DNA of 64,000 nucleotides from Fontibacillus panacisegetis. Lineage in GTDB: Bacteria > Bacillota > Bacilli > Paenibacillales > Paenibacillaceae. The DNA lies in the NCBI RefSeq assembly GCF_900102215.1, contig NZ_FNBG01000001.1:186001-250000 (forward strand), read 5' to 3'. The translations under genes and the position numbers were made by a program. Position 1 is the stretch's first letter; each line of letters starts with the position of its first letter. The notes beneath the pieces are model-generated. The model made no database searches, was not told the DNA's origin, and was given only the letters and a program-made list of their open reading frames with translations. Below are positions 42,876-51,914 of this stretch, one piece after another.

Positions 42876-43664
42876 TTAAAACTCAATTTTAATACTGTCC
42901 CCCTGCACAGATACTCCTTTGGAACGTGTCATTGGCAGCTTTTGTTCCGCTGTAAAACCAATAGTCTGCCCATCCTGCAAAATGACATTGTAACCAATGA
43001 CATAACTAATAATCGAAATCATAAATCCAAATACTTCGCTAAGATCATTTTCAGAATTCAGGATTTCTATCTCGTCTTTGCCAAATTTATTCAAGCCTAC
43101 TGTATAAGCGCAAGCCTTCTGCTCCTGCGTATACAGCCCGATAAACACCCATTGCTGTACAGGAAAATCCTGTTCCTTAAGCGCCTCTGAACCTCTAATA
43201 TAGTTGCTCGCGCTAACGACTAGAGGAGCGGAATAATAAGCAATGGCATGATCCCATTTTAATAAGCTTGCCGTCACTTGAGTAAACAGCACATGTGCTG
43301 CTAGCGGATCTGCAGCATTCATAACGGTTACGATAACATGGGCCTGCTGTTCAGACACCACCTGCTCAGCTTCAGGCCAAATCAGGTTGTATTTGCAGCA
43401 ATCCTCTACTTCACGCTCCGGAATTGGCATAGGCATATATGCACATGCCACCATCATTCCGTCAACCTGAAACACTAGATTTTCTTCTTCAGACCCTTCC
43501 GTAATTTCCAAGCCCCAATCGCTTGCCATCGTTGCAATAAACAATTTCCAATCATACTGCGGCCGATTCAGAAGGACAAATCCTAACACCGGCTCAGTAC
43601 GCTCCTCCGCGGCAACTGGAGCTTCAGCTTCTTTTTTTCTTCTCAATTTATCAAACAAGCCCAC
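42876..43664 (-). CDS. DUF4261 domain protein
   Basis: ~262 residues, soluble. The start is set at the GTG at 43664 because AAAGGAG sits seven bases upstream, giving M-G-L-F-D-K-L-R-R-K-K; an ATG six bases earlier is too near the site. After a Lys/Ala/Glu-rich linker (10-25), the domain shows V-L-L-N-R-P, F-I-A-T-M-A-S-D-W-G-L and V-A-C-A-Y-M-P-M-P-I-P, the pattern I associate with DUF4261. Function unknown. It is the last gene of a probable unit with the small zinc-ribbon gene (16 bases upstream) and the SDR gene. Confidence 0.7.
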   Translation of the reverse strand: MGLFDKLRRKKEAEAPVAAEERTEPVLGFVLLNRPQYDWKLFIATMASDWGLEITEGSEEENLVFQVDGMMVACAYMPMPIPEREVEDCCKYNLIWPEAEQVVSEQQAHVIVTVMNAADPLAAHVLFTQVTASLLKWDHAIAYYSAPLVVSASNYIRGSEALKEQDFPVQQWVFIGLYTQEQKACAYTVGLNKFGKDEIEILNSENDLSEVFGFMISIISYVIGYNVILQDGQTIGFTAEQKLPMTRSKGVSVQGDSIKIEF

Positions 43665-43680
43665 AAACATTCTCCTTTTC

Positions 43681-43905
43681 TTATATAGGAAAGAGCTCTC
43701 GCATCTTCTCGATCTCTTTCCTGCATTCTTTGCAAAGCCCCTTAACCCCTCCATACTCATCTGCATAAAAGGCAATAAGCTTAAATTTACCGCAGCGTGA
43801 GCATTTTTGGCTCTTGATATCCCTAACGTTGCTATTTTTACTGAAGCCAGTAGCTTTCTTTTTCCAAAACGCCAGCTTAATCACCTGTTCCCACCACTTT
43901 TGCAT
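43681..43905 (-). CDS. Small zinc-ribbon protein (unknown)
   Basis: 74 residues with C-S-R-C-G and, 22 residues on, C-K-E-C-R-K, the Cys4 layout of a zinc ribbon. The N-terminus is basic and Trp-rich, the C-terminus helical. The ATG overlaps the stop of the upstream SDR gene (TAATG), and GAGGA precedes it, so translation is coupled. I cannot assign a function; Cys4 modules of this size bind nucleic acid or act as accessory subunits. Confidence 0.7.
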   Translation of the reverse strand: MQKWWEQVIKLAFWKKKATGFSKNSNVRDIKSQKCSRCGKFKLIAFYADEYGGVKGLCKECRKEIEKMRELFPI

Positions 43906-44660
43906 TATTCCTCATAGATCATTTTCCGCGTCATCCCGCCGTCAACAACCAGGTGAGTTCCCGTCACGAAGTCATTATTCGGATGAGTCAAGTACAGACA
44001 TGCACGAGCAATATCCTCTGGTGTTCCAACCCGCCCAGCTGGATGCTGCTGATGATCGATGTCACGTAAAGCACCGTAATCCCCCGTCTCAATCCAACCC
44101 GGACTAATGCAGTTCACGCGAATCCCTTCCTCACCTAAGGTAATAGCCAGAGCATGACTGAGAGCGACAATAGCCCCTTTTGATGCTGAATACGCCTCTG
44201 TATTAGGCTCAGACATCATGGAACGAGTAGATGCTATATTCACAACGGCTCCGCCATGGTCATTTAGTCTCATGAATTTAGCAGCCTCTTTAGAAGCTAA
44301 GAAGCAGCCCCGTACATTCGTATTCAGCACATCATCCCAATCATCTACAGTTAATTCAAAAAGCGACTTAAATCGAGATACCCCAGCATTATTAATCAAA
44401 ATATCAATTTTGCCGAATTCACGTTCAGCCTGAGCTATCAGCTTCTTGATATCCTCTTCCTTACGAACATCACACGGTACGTTAATCGCTTGACCTCCAG
44501 TTTGAACAATCTCTTGAACGGTCAACTGTCCAGCCTCCTCAGAGATATCAGCCACAACTACCGCAGCACCTTCTCTTGCATAAGCCGTTGCTACACCTTT
44601 GCCAATTCCTTGACCCGCACCAGTAACAATTACAGTCAATCCCTCAAAAGCTAAGCTCAT
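43905..44660 (-). CDS. Short-chain dehydrogenase/reductase (SDR)
   Basis: A 251-residue classical SDR: NAD(P)-binding T-G-A-G-Q-G-I-G about residues 12-19, D-I in the second strand, N-N-A-G-V, catalytic Tyr/Lys in Y-S-A-S-K, Ser nearby in N-I-A-S-T-R-S, and the C-terminal G-T-H-L-V-V-D-G-G. Asp at the end of the second strand suggests NAD preference. Substrate unknown. An AGGAGG site precedes the ATG; the next gene starts at its stop. Confidence 0.92.
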   Translation of the reverse strand: MSLAFEGLTVIVTGAGQGIGKGVATAYAREGAAVVVADISEEAGQLTVQEIVQTGGQAINVPCDVRKEEDIKKLIAQAEREFGKIDILINNAGVSRFKSLFELTVDDWDDVLNTNVRGCFLASKEAAKFMRLNDHGGAVVNIASTRSMMSEPNTEAYSASKGAIVALSHALAITLGEEGIRVNCISPGWIETGDYGALRDIDHQQHPAGRVGTPEDIARACLYLTHPNNDFVTGTHLVVDGGMTRKMIYEE

Positions 44661-44677
44661 TCTGTCTCCTCCTTAAC

Positions 44678-45559
44678 TTATCCTTCTGCGATTTGTGAAA
44701 TCAAATGTGGGAGCCAATCACTTAACGTTGTGAAATTGTAGCCTGCTGCTTGAGCTTTTGCTGTATCCATTATCCAGGACGTAGGCACTCCAAAAGGTGA
44801 TTCATCCTCCTGTTTAGAGTTTTCGGCCACGATGGCCTTCTTGCCAACGATAGATTCTATCATTTCTAATAGCCCACCTAACGCTATACTTCCATTTGAG
44901 CAGGCGTTTATCGGACCAGTAAGTGATGTGCCGCCAAGCCATAGCAAAAAATCAGCTGCCTCTTCCGAAGTAATATAAGACATTTCAGCCTCAAGATTTG
45001 ATATGCCAATTGGCGTTCCTTGCATTACTCGCTCCACATGAAAATGGAGCCTGCGTGTATAGTCATCAGGACCAAGAACTATAGGTATTCGTATCGCACT
45101 TACCGGGAAATTAGCCTTCTGAAAAAAAGCTGCCTCAGCTTGTCTTTTACCTTCGCCATAACTAAAATCGCTTCTTCCTCCCCTTTTCAGATCATACACA
45201 TATGGATCAAAATCCGATTCCACCAGAGGAGATTTCCCAAAGTCATATACACTTAGCGTAGATGTCAGAATGTATTTTCCAACATAACCATCAAACGCTG
45301 TAGTTGCTGCCAGCGCCTCATCCGGCGAATAACAAATATTGTCAAATACGAGATCCCAATATCCCGATCGAGCAGCCTCTACTAATGACGACTCTTCGTT
45401 ACGATCCATGATTAAATGGTCTACCGGGCCATCAAATTCTGCTTTAGTTAAGCCGCGCGTAGCCACAGTCACTTGATGATTACCATTCTTAAGAAGCTGA
45501 TTCACCAATCTTTTGCCAAAATACCTTGTACCCCCCAGTATCAGAACCTTTCCCATCAT
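44678..45559 (-). CDS. NAD-dependent epimerase/dehydratase family protein
   Basis: 293 residues of the extended SDR fold. V-L-I-L-G-G-T-R-Y-F-G-K-R-L is the dinucleotide motif (variant G-G-T-x-F/Y-x-G), and Y-G-E-G-K carries the catalytic Tyr-x3-Lys. Relatives include plant/bacterial mRNA-binding-like and sugar epimerase-like proteins. Substrate unknown. Positioned 17 bases before the SDR gene, with which it is probably co-transcribed. Confidence 0.88.
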   Translation of the reverse strand: MMGKVLILGGTRYFGKRLVNQLLKNGNHQVTVATRGLTKAEFDGPVDHLIMDRNEESSLVEAARSGYWDLVFDNICYSPDEALAATTAFDGYVGKYILTSTLSVYDFGKSPLVESDFDPYVYDLKRGGRSDFSYGEGKRQAEAAFFQKANFPVSAIRIPIVLGPDDYTRRLHFHVERVMQGTPIGISNLEAEMSYITSEEAADFLLWLGGTSLTGPINACSNGSIALGGLLEMIESIVGKKAIVAENSKQEDESPFGVPTSWIMDTAKAQAAGYNFTTLSDWLPHLISQIAEG

Positions 45560-45571
45560 TTCACCTCATTT

Positions 45572-45970
45572 TTATTTGCTGCTAAACAGACTTTTCATAA
45601 ATGTTAACCCGCATAACATGGAGAAGAAAAAGAATCCCTCATGATGTATCAGCTTTAGGTACATCATATAGTAGGGTAGTTCAAGATATAGAGCTATAAC
45701 CGGATAGATCATCAGTATAAAGCTCGGTAAAAATATGAAAAAGAAAAGAGGTCTAAAAAACTTTCGACGAATCGGCAATCCATTTAATAAACTCAAGTAA
45801 ATTCCTATGACAAATGCATAAAGAATGTTCCCCAGTAAACTGTATTCAACCTTAAATAGCTCATCTTTCTTTTGCACCATCATTGTCAAGAACATATTTC
45901 CATAATAAAGCAGTATAAGAGCACCTAATATCCATAACAAATAATACACATAACCTTTGGATTTATTCAT
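45572..45970 (-). CDS. Unknown membrane protein (132 aa)
   Basis: About 132 residues with four hydrophobic segments (about 10-30, 45-65, 72-95, 105-125). I place the start at the ATG at 45970, with GGAGAG eight bases upstream. The longer frame overlaps the DUF817 gene, which ends at 45984, and is less likely. No family recognised. Its close spacing to the DUF817 gene suggests one operon. Confidence 0.7.
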   Translation of the reverse strand: MNKSKGYVYYLLWILGALILLYYGNMFLTMMVQKKDELFKVEYSLLGNILYAFVIGIYLSLLNGLPIRRKFFRPLFFFIFLPSFILMIYPVIALYLELPYYMMYLKLIHHEGFFFFSMLCGLTFMKSLFSSK

Positions 45971-45983
45971 CTTATCAACTCTC

Positions 45984-46784
45984 CTATGAATCCATTTTGG
46001 GGTTAGACTCCAGCTTGCGGGTATTGTCCATTCCCTTTTTGACATGCTTTAACTGAGCAACTATGATGACGCTGATCACGACAAGCAGAAACCATGAGCT
46101 GATTTTCCCAATATGGACAATACGCCACACATGCTCCTGATCGGGGTAGCTCCACGCTCCAAGGAAGGTTGATATATTTTCCGCGACCCATATAAAAAAT
46201 CCGATCAACAAAAAAGATAAAATTAAGGGCAGCCAATAAGTTCTCTCGTGCAGCTTAAAGTACACTTTGGTCCGAAAAAATATCACTGCGAGCAAGGCTG
46301 TCAATATCCAGCGATAGTCTCCGATAAAATGATGCGTGAAAAAATTGCCATAAATCGCAGCGCAAATCAGAATTGTCCAAATCGATCGTGGCCAACCCGT
46401 AATTTGCAGATCAAGTCTCCGCCAAGCCTGACAAATATAACTCGCTACACTCGCATACATAAAACCGCTATACAAAGGAACGCCAAATATCTTGCTCCAT
46501 CCCTCCCCAGGGTACGACCATGAACCCATATGTACCTTAAACAATTCCAGCGCCAGTCCGATTAGATGAAAAAGACAAATTACCTTGAGCTCATCCAGCG
46601 TCTCCAGAAAAGCAACCATTCCAATCTGAGCTAGCAGACATATGATTAGTATCAGATCATATCTCGGCAATCCTGGAACTTCTACTAGCTTGGTCAATCC
46701 TAACGTTCCAAATATGATGACCGGAAAAATGCAGCACAACGCCTGCATATAACCGAATCGAAACAACTGGCGTACAAATACCAT
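45984..46784 (-). CDS. DUF817 family membrane protein
   Basis: 266 residues with about eight hydrophobic helices. Repeated W-S-Y-P motifs (M-G-S-W-S-Y-P-G-E and L-G-A-W-S-Y-P-D-Q), A-S-Y-I-C-Q-A-W-R and the H-H-F-I-G-D-Y-R-W segment are typical of DUF817 proteins, whose function is not known. AGGAGGGA precedes the ATG. First gene of a unit with the 132-residue membrane protein. Confidence 0.85.
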   Translation of the reverse strand: MVFVRQLFRFGYMQALCCIFPVIIFGTLGLTKLVEVPGLPRYDLILIICLLAQIGMVAFLETLDELKVICLFHLIGLALELFKVHMGSWSYPGEGWSKIFGVPLYSGFMYASVASYICQAWRRLDLQITGWPRSIWTILICAAIYGNFFTHHFIGDYRWILTALLAVIFFRTKVYFKLHERTYWLPLILSFLLIGFFIWVAENISTFLGAWSYPDQEHVWRIVHIGKISSWFLLVVISVIIVAQLKHVKKGMDNTRKLESNPKMDS

Positions 46785-47215
46785 AGTCCCTCCTGATATT
46801 ATCTTGTTAACACAAGCTCAATTCACTTTCTTAAATCCGGTTAGCAAAATAGAGCAGCCCTCATCACTCACTGCTCATTTATATACTTACACAATTTATT
46901 GACTATTTTTCCACGAATTTCTCACGAGCTAATTATATCACGATCACGAATGAATAAATACCAGCCAGACTTATATCCCATGAATTAATGCCTAATTGTT
47001 CATTTTTTTATTACCTTATACTCATTTACATATTTTGACTAATTATATATATTGTACATGTAAATATTTTCATAGTTTTCATGTAACTTTCATTATGTTT
47101 CAAAAAAGGAGGTGTGGGCAGGCGCGAATGTTACTATTTGATCAACATCATTGCTTCATAGTCATAAGGGAGAAACATACTGTTGGAGTAAATTATAAAG
47201 AAAGAGGAGATTACT
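46785..47215. other. AT-rich intergenic region between divergent genes
   Basis: A 431-bp AT-rich stretch. A GAGCAG / CTGCTC hairpin (46852-46876) lies in the leader of the DUF817 gene. A TTGACT at ~47036 could be a -35 for the CBM gene, but no convincing -10 follows at 17 bases. An AAGGAGGTG site at ~47105 precedes only a doubtful reading frame. Nothing else is supported. Confidence 0.4.
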
Positions 47216-47977
47216 ATGATAAAAATGAGAAGAATACTAACCTTATTCATGTTGTCTGCAATCATCTCTATAGTTTCATTTATCGGTTCAGCCTCTGCAT
47301 CAGGAAATGAGGTAAAACTAATTGATTCTCAAATTGTTAGGGATAGATTCAGTTTTTACTCCTTTACAGGTAATATTGAAGTTGCGAACCTTGGATATGC
47401 AAAATCTGTAACTGTTCATTACACTACCGACGATGTTACGTGGTATGACATAGATGCTCAGTATGTCGCTCCAACAAGCTCAACACATGAAAAATGGAAT
47501 TTCTCCATTTATACTAGCTCCTTAACAACTAATCATCCAGAATTAAAAAATCTTAACTTTGTTAAATTTGCAATTAAGTACACTGTAAACGGCAACACAT
47601 ATTGGGATAACAACAACTCACTTAATTACTACAATGAGCCTAATACTGTTTTTCCAAACTCCGCTATTTTAGGTAATGTAGATGTGATAAAAGCATATGA
47701 CTTTTTATACACCGATACGTTTAGTGGTGCTGTCTATGTCAAAAATATTAACCCGACTAAAACTGTAAAAATTGTTTATACAACTGACAATTGGGCAACT
47801 ACACATGAAGGATATGCAACCTACGTCAATAGTTCAAACAATTTTAATACTGTAGAATTATGGACTTACAGCTTTAATGTACCAGGAGCAACTGAAGTGA
47901 AATATGCCATTGCTTACTCCTCTGCCGGTTCAACCTATTGGGATAACAATTATGGAAGCAACTATACAGTTCACTAA
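47216..47977 (+). CDS. Secreted protein with two CBM21-like starch/glycogen-binding modules
   Basis: 253 residues with a signal peptide (about 1-29, cleavage near S-A-S-A). Two ~105-residue repeats follow, each with V-x-V-x-Y-T-T-D-x-x-W and ending F-A-I-K-Y-x-V-N-G-x-T-Y-W-D-N-N-x-x-x-N-Y. The W-D-N-N-x-x-x-N-Y ending is characteristic of CBM21. No catalytic domain is attached, so it may tether glucan to the cell or deliver it to other enzymes. Higher AT content than its neighbours suggests acquisition. AGAGGAG precedes the ATG. Confidence 0.8.
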   Translation: MIKMRRILTLFMLSAIISIVSFIGSASASGNEVKLIDSQIVRDRFSFYSFTGNIEVANLGYAKSVTVHYTTDDVTWYDIDAQYVAPTSSTHEKWNFSIYTSSLTTNHPELKNLNFVKFAIKYTVNGNTYWDNNNSLNYYNEPNTVFPNSAILGNVDVIKAYDFLYTDTFSGAVYVKNINPTKTVKIVYTTDNWATTHEGYATYVNSSNNFNTVELWTYSFNVPGATEVKYAIAYSSAGSTYWDNNYGSNYTVH

Positions 47978-47986
47978 TCAACTTAT

Positions 47987-48018
47987 GGAGTGGTCCCTTT
48001 TAGGGACTGCTCCTTTAA
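47987..48018 (+). terminator. Terminator of the CBM21 gene
   Basis: Arms GGAGTGGTCCC / GGGACTGCTCC (11 pairs including two G-T) with a five-base loop, then TTTAAT. It is 10 bases after the stop codon and may also serve the convergent MFS gene. Confidence 0.75.
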
Positions 48019-48034
48019 TGTGCTGTGGTTGAGT

Positions 48035-49261
48035 TCAATTTCTTAATGCTTCATCTTTAGGTAAAAATACAGTTAGCAAGCCAATCAGAGGCAAATATGA
48101 GCAAATTTGCATGATAGCCGCAATACCAGCCTGATCAGCAAAATTACCGAGAACCGCCGACCCAAGTCCACCTAATCCGAAGGATAGCCCGAAAAACAAC
48201 CCTGATACAAGTCCAACTTTGCCAGGCAACAATTCCTGAGCATAGACAACAATGATGGCGAAAGAGGATGACATAATGAACCCCGCCAGAATAACAAGCA
48301 CAACAGACCAGAACATATTGGCATAGGGTAACAGCAACGAGAAAGGTGCTGCGCCCAATATGGACAGCCAAATGATGTTTTTGCGTCCGTACTTATCCGC
48401 GGCTGGTCCGCCAAAAAAAGTTCCTACTGCAGCTGCTGCTAAAAAAGCAAATACGTACCATTGCGCCGTATCCTTTGCTACCCCATAATGATCCATCAGG
48501 AAAAACGTGTAAAAACTTGAAATGCTAATGGAATACACGTTTTTCGAGAACAGCAGTAATACAAGTACTGTAATAGCTAGTCCCACTTTACGTTTGCTTA
48601 GCCCTGAATTTACGCCTGCTTCACTAGACACAGGTTTAGCTGCAGGGCGCTTCGGACGGGGTCGCAAATCCTGTGATCCGTACCATTTTGCAACATAAAA
48701 TTGAATCAGGATCGCGATGATCGCCGCAATAGCAAACCAGACGACGCTATGCTGACCTAACGGAATAAAAATAAGCGCCGACATAAGCGGTCCCAAGGAC
48801 GTACCAATGTTACCACCTACCTGAAAAATTGACTGAGCTAATCCTCTTCGATCTCCTGCTGCCAAATACGCTACACGAGAAGATTCCGGATGGAAAACCG
48901 CAGAGCCTAAACCGATCGATGTTACAGCCACTAAAATGAAGGCGTAAAATGGCGCATACGCAAGCATTACGATCCCGATCAAAGTAAAGCACACCCCAAG
49001 CGGCAAAATATAAGGCCTGGGTCGTACATCCGAATATATACCAACTAGCGGTTGAAATACCGAAGCCGTGATATTCATAGCAAACGATATCCAGCCAATC
49101 TGGCCATACGTCAAGCTCAACGATTCACGCAGCACGGGAAACAACGCAGGAATAGCGGATTGCATCGTATCGTTCAGCATGTGTACGATGCTGATCGCGA
49201 ACAGGATCGGGTATACCGTAAGTGCTGTTGATACAGGCTTGATCGTAGCTGATTGGCTCAT
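48035..49261 (-). CDS. MFS transporter of the fosmidomycin-resistance (Fsr) type
   Basis: 408 residues with 12 helices. H-M-L-N-D-T-M-Q-S-A-I-P-A-L-F-P in helix 1, the G-x-G-S-A-V-F-H-P-E-S-S-R segment in helix 4 and G-P-A-A-D-K-Y-G-R-K between helices 8 and 9 are typical of Fsr-type efflux pumps. Substrate uncertain. It faces the CBM21 gene tail-to-tail. AGGATGTAA before the ATG gives a moderate site. Confidence 0.85.
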   Translation of the reverse strand: MSQSATIKPVSTALTVYPILFAISIVHMLNDTMQSAIPALFPVLRESLSLTYGQIGWISFAMNITASVFQPLVGIYSDVRPRPYILPLGVCFTLIGIVMLAYAPFYAFILVAVTSIGLGSAVFHPESSRVAYLAAGDRRGLAQSIFQVGGNIGTSLGPLMSALIFIPLGQHSVVWFAIAAIIAILIQFYVAKWYGSQDLRPRPKRPAAKPVSSEAGVNSGLSKRKVGLAITVLVLLLFSKNVYSISISSFYTFFLMDHYGVAKDTAQWYVFAFLAAAAVGTFFGGPAADKYGRKNIIWLSILGAAPFSLLLPYANMFWSVVLVILAGFIMSSSFAIIVVYAQELLPGKVGLVSGLFFGLSFGLGGLGSAVLGNFADQAGIAAIMQICSYLPLIGLLTVFLPKDEALRN

Positions 49262-49327
49262 TTACATCCTCTCCAAACTCTCTATCTAAATTGCTTCGTG
49301 ATCAAAAGCTGATTTTTTGAGCTTCCT

Positions 49328-50170
49328 CTAAAAATTGAAGTTGTCAGGGTCTGAACCAAAGCGTTTGTTCTGATTCAAAGCACCAATCTCTTGCATATCT
49401 TCCCCGCTCAATTCAAAGTCGAAAATGTCAGCATTTTCGATAATTCTGGATTCAGTTACAGACTTCGGAATGGTTACTACACCCATTTGCAAATCCCAAC
49501 GCAAAATAACCTGTGCTGGTGTTTTACCGTATTTTTCCCCAATAGGCTTAATAATATCATGATCTACAAATCTTCCTTGGCCAAGCGGAGCCCATGCTTC
49601 AAGCTGAATGCCCTTGGTCTGGCAATATTTCAACACTTCCGGTTGAGCGAGCTGCGGGTGGAATTCCACCTGATTGACCGTAGGAACGACTTCGGCATCT
49701 TCGAGCAAATCCTCCAAATGATGAACCTGGAAGTTACTTACGCCGATCGCACGAACCTTGCCTTCCTTATACACTTTTTCAAGTGCGCGCCACGTTTCTT
49801 TATATTTACCTTTTACAGGCCAGTGAACCAAAAACAAATCAATATAATCCAGATCCAGCTTTTTCAAACTGTTCTCAAAAGCTTGCAGCGTTGTTTCATA
49901 GCCCTGCTCACTATTCCACACCTTGGAAGTAACAAATAACTGCTCTCTAGTCAAGCCATTCTCTTCCATCGCTTCTCTGACCGCTTGTCCTACGCCTTCT
50001 TCGTTGCCATATACTGCTGCAGTATCGATACTGCGGTATCCGGCGCGAATCGCGGCCTTAACCGCATCAATCACTTCACTACCTTCCTTTGCTTTGTATA
50101 CGCCAAGTCCAAACCAGGGCATATTTACTCCGTTGTTTAATGTGACTGTATCTTGCAAATTGTTAGGCAT
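49328..50170 (-). CDS. Aldo/keto reductase
   Basis: 280 residues from the ATG at 50170, with AAGGAGG eight to ten bases upstream; a longer frame from 50242 lacks a site. An AKR barrel with the catalytic tetrad: Asp in S-I-D-T-A, Tyr in Y-G-N-E-E-G-V-G, Lys in T-S-K-V-W and His in V-H-W-P. I-G-V-S-N-F and the C-terminal I-P-K-S-V-T-E-S-R-I-I-E-N cofactor motif indicate NADPH use. Close to Bacillus YtbE/YvgN, which reduce glyoxals and other aldehydes; a detoxification role is plausible. Confidence 0.93.
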   Translation of the reverse strand: MPNNLQDTVTLNNGVNMPWFGLGVYKAKEGSEVIDAVKAAIRAGYRSIDTAAVYGNEEGVGQAVREAMEENGLTREQLFVTSKVWNSEQGYETTLQAFENSLKKLDLDYIDLFLVHWPVKGKYKETWRALEKVYKEGKVRAIGVSNFQVHHLEDLLEDAEVVPTVNQVEFHPQLAQPEVLKYCQTKGIQLEAWAPLGQGRFVDHDIIKPIGEKYGKTPAQVILRWDLQMGVVTIPKSVTESRIIENADIFDFELSGEDMQEIGALNQNKRFGSDPDNFNF

Positions 50171-50385
50171 TGAATGATATCCTCCTTGTGATGGGTTAAC
50201 TTCCACGATTTCTATTATGAACCACAAATCTGATTTTTCCAAGAATTACGACATTTTAATATTAATTTAACTTACCGGAAAGAAATATTTTGGATGCAAG
50301 AGCAAATTCTATATTTTTTTTCACGGAGATATTTTTAAACATATTATAAATTGGTATAACAATGTATGATCAGGAGGCTGTGAAA

Positions 50386-50865
50386 ATGAATGTGAGAAAA
50401 ACAACTATCATAGCAATGCTATCCGTTCTGACTATTACTCTCGCAACACTTCTAGTAATTAGTCTTGCCAAATTAAATCAAAAACCGATTGAGTATAGTT
50501 TTGATATTGAAACTGGAGATTTCAGTATTAAAGATATCAATCTGGTTGCATTTAACGGCCAACTTTACCTTGCTCCTAATTATTATTTAGAACTCGGAGG
50601 AACTTATCAACAATTTGATGGGATTCTTATTACCGGTACGATTCACGGGAAAAGAATTCTGGATACTGGAATTGGAGGCGATCCATTTCATCGACGTGAA
50701 ACTCACCTGACGGAATATATCGGAGAAGGAACTTTATTTCATGATACTGTTGTCACAGAGGACACTATCTTAAAAGTGCAAATTACTTATACTGTTGATT
50801 CAGTTAAAAAGGACTACTCTGAAGATATTAAATTAGCGGAGAAAATAAAGCCCTTCAGTAAGTAA
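50386..50865 (+). CDS. Membrane-anchored protein of unknown function
   Basis: About 159 residues. AGGAGG lies eight bases before the ATG at 50386. An N-terminal basic segment and one hydrophobic helix (about 7-28) would anchor it or act as a signal; no lipobox Cys. The outside part is beta-rich with G-T-Y-Q-Q-F-D-G and acidic/Lys-rich C-terminus. No family recognised. Divergent from the aldo/keto reductase gene. Confidence 0.65.
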   Translation: MNVRKTTIIAMLSVLTITLATLLVISLAKLNQKPIEYSFDIETGDFSIKDINLVAFNGQLYLAPNYYLELGGTYQQFDGILITGTIHGKRILDTGIGGDPFHRRETHLTEYIGEGTLFHDTVVTEDTILKVQITYTVDSVKKDYSEDIKLAEKIKPFSK

Positions 50866-50874
50866 GAACTTGAG

Positions 50875-51876
50875 TTAATATAACCGGCACTTATGAATGG
50901 TACTATACAGTTGATCAATCACATCTTCACTCAATACATATCCGACAATGTCGTTAGCCGCCTCCCTGGGGATAACCCCCGCACATACCAGGCTCCATAA
51001 CATCCTTAAAATATATTGATCCATCGGCTCTGTAAATGTCACTTCAGCATAACTATCAATTCGGGAAGACAGTTCCATGAACAACTCGTATTTTTTTTCT
51101 TGATATGAAGTAATTAAATCGCCTTGAATATTCGGATAAGCAGCACCTAACCCCATTAAAGTACTTGTTGCACCGCGCATAAGTGAGTACCCAAACATCC
51201 GATCCTCTCCGGAAATAAGTAGACGGTCAGGGTACTCCCTGGTAACAAGTGAAGATACACGCTGCAGCGTCATCACACGGTCTAGTGTAGCCATTTTTAT
51301 TCCTGCCGTAGAAGGAAGTGACAACAGCTGATGTAGTACCTCATCGGAATAATCCATCCCCCCGCCTTGTTCATACAAATAAAATAAAATAAGCGGAATT
51401 CCCAGCCGGGACAATTCACGATGGTAATCGACAATGCTTCTGTCCCTCTCGTTATGCGGGAGCTCTTTGTAAATTACAGGGGGAAATACAAGCAGGGCAT
51501 CCCCACCCAATTCCACGGCATGCTCGGCCATACGAAATGCATCTCTCTTCCATTGCTTCAACTGCTCAGCAAAAGGAAGTGATCCGGTAAACCGCGCACC
51601 TGCACCTGCAACGATCACCTTATCCTGACCTAGTGCAGACCTCCATGACATCAACACCTCTTGACGCTCGGTCGCGTTTAAATATAACCCCCTCCCCGTA
51701 TGAGACCACACGGCAACGCCTGAAATCTGCATTTTACTTAAATAATCGGCATATGCAAGCTGAGCATCGTGGTGAATGCTCCCATCACTATATCTTGGAA
51801 CAGGTACAGCAGGAACCATGCCCCCACTTATTTTTTGTCTAATCCTCAATACTTTGTCCATCATTGATTTCGACAT
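50875..51876 (-). CDS. DapA-like (dihydrodipicolinate synthase family) lyase/aldolase
   Basis: 333 residues from the ATG at 51876 (GGGAGAAGGG upstream). TIM barrel of the DHDPS/N-acetylneuraminate lyase superfamily: V-P-A-V-P-V-P, H-T-G-R-G (variant of G-T-T/S-G-E), I-L-F-Y-L-Y-E (catalytic Tyr) and G-I-K-M-A-T with the Schiff-base Lys. It probably cleaves or forms a 2-keto acid intermediate. The T-G-E-like loop is altered, so this is not a lysine biosynthesis enzyme. Last gene of the minus-strand catabolic cluster. Confidence 0.85.
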   Translation of the reverse strand: MSKSMMDKVLRIRQKISGGMVPAVPVPRYSDGSIHHDAQLAYADYLSKMQISGVAVWSHTGRGLYLNATERQEVLMSWRSALGQDKVIVAGAGARFTGSLPFAEQLKQWKRDAFRMAEHAVELGGDALLVFPPVIYKELPHNERDRSIVDYHRELSRLGIPLILFYLYEQGGGMDYSDEVLHQLLSLPSTAGIKMATLDRVMTLQRVSSLVTREYPDRLLISGEDRMFGYSLMRGATSTLMGLGAAYPNIQGDLITSYQEKKYELFMELSSRIDSYAEVTFTEPMDQYILRMLWSLVCAGVIPREAANDIVGYVLSEDVIDQLYSTIHKCRLY

Positions 51877-51914
51877 CGAATCCCTTCTCCCACGAACAAT
51901 ATTATTACAAAATG

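Noticed and set aside
46996-47310. Frame overlapping the signal peptide region of the CBM21 gene
   Set aside because: It overlaps a well-supported gene in another frame, and its residues look like translated AT-rich noise.
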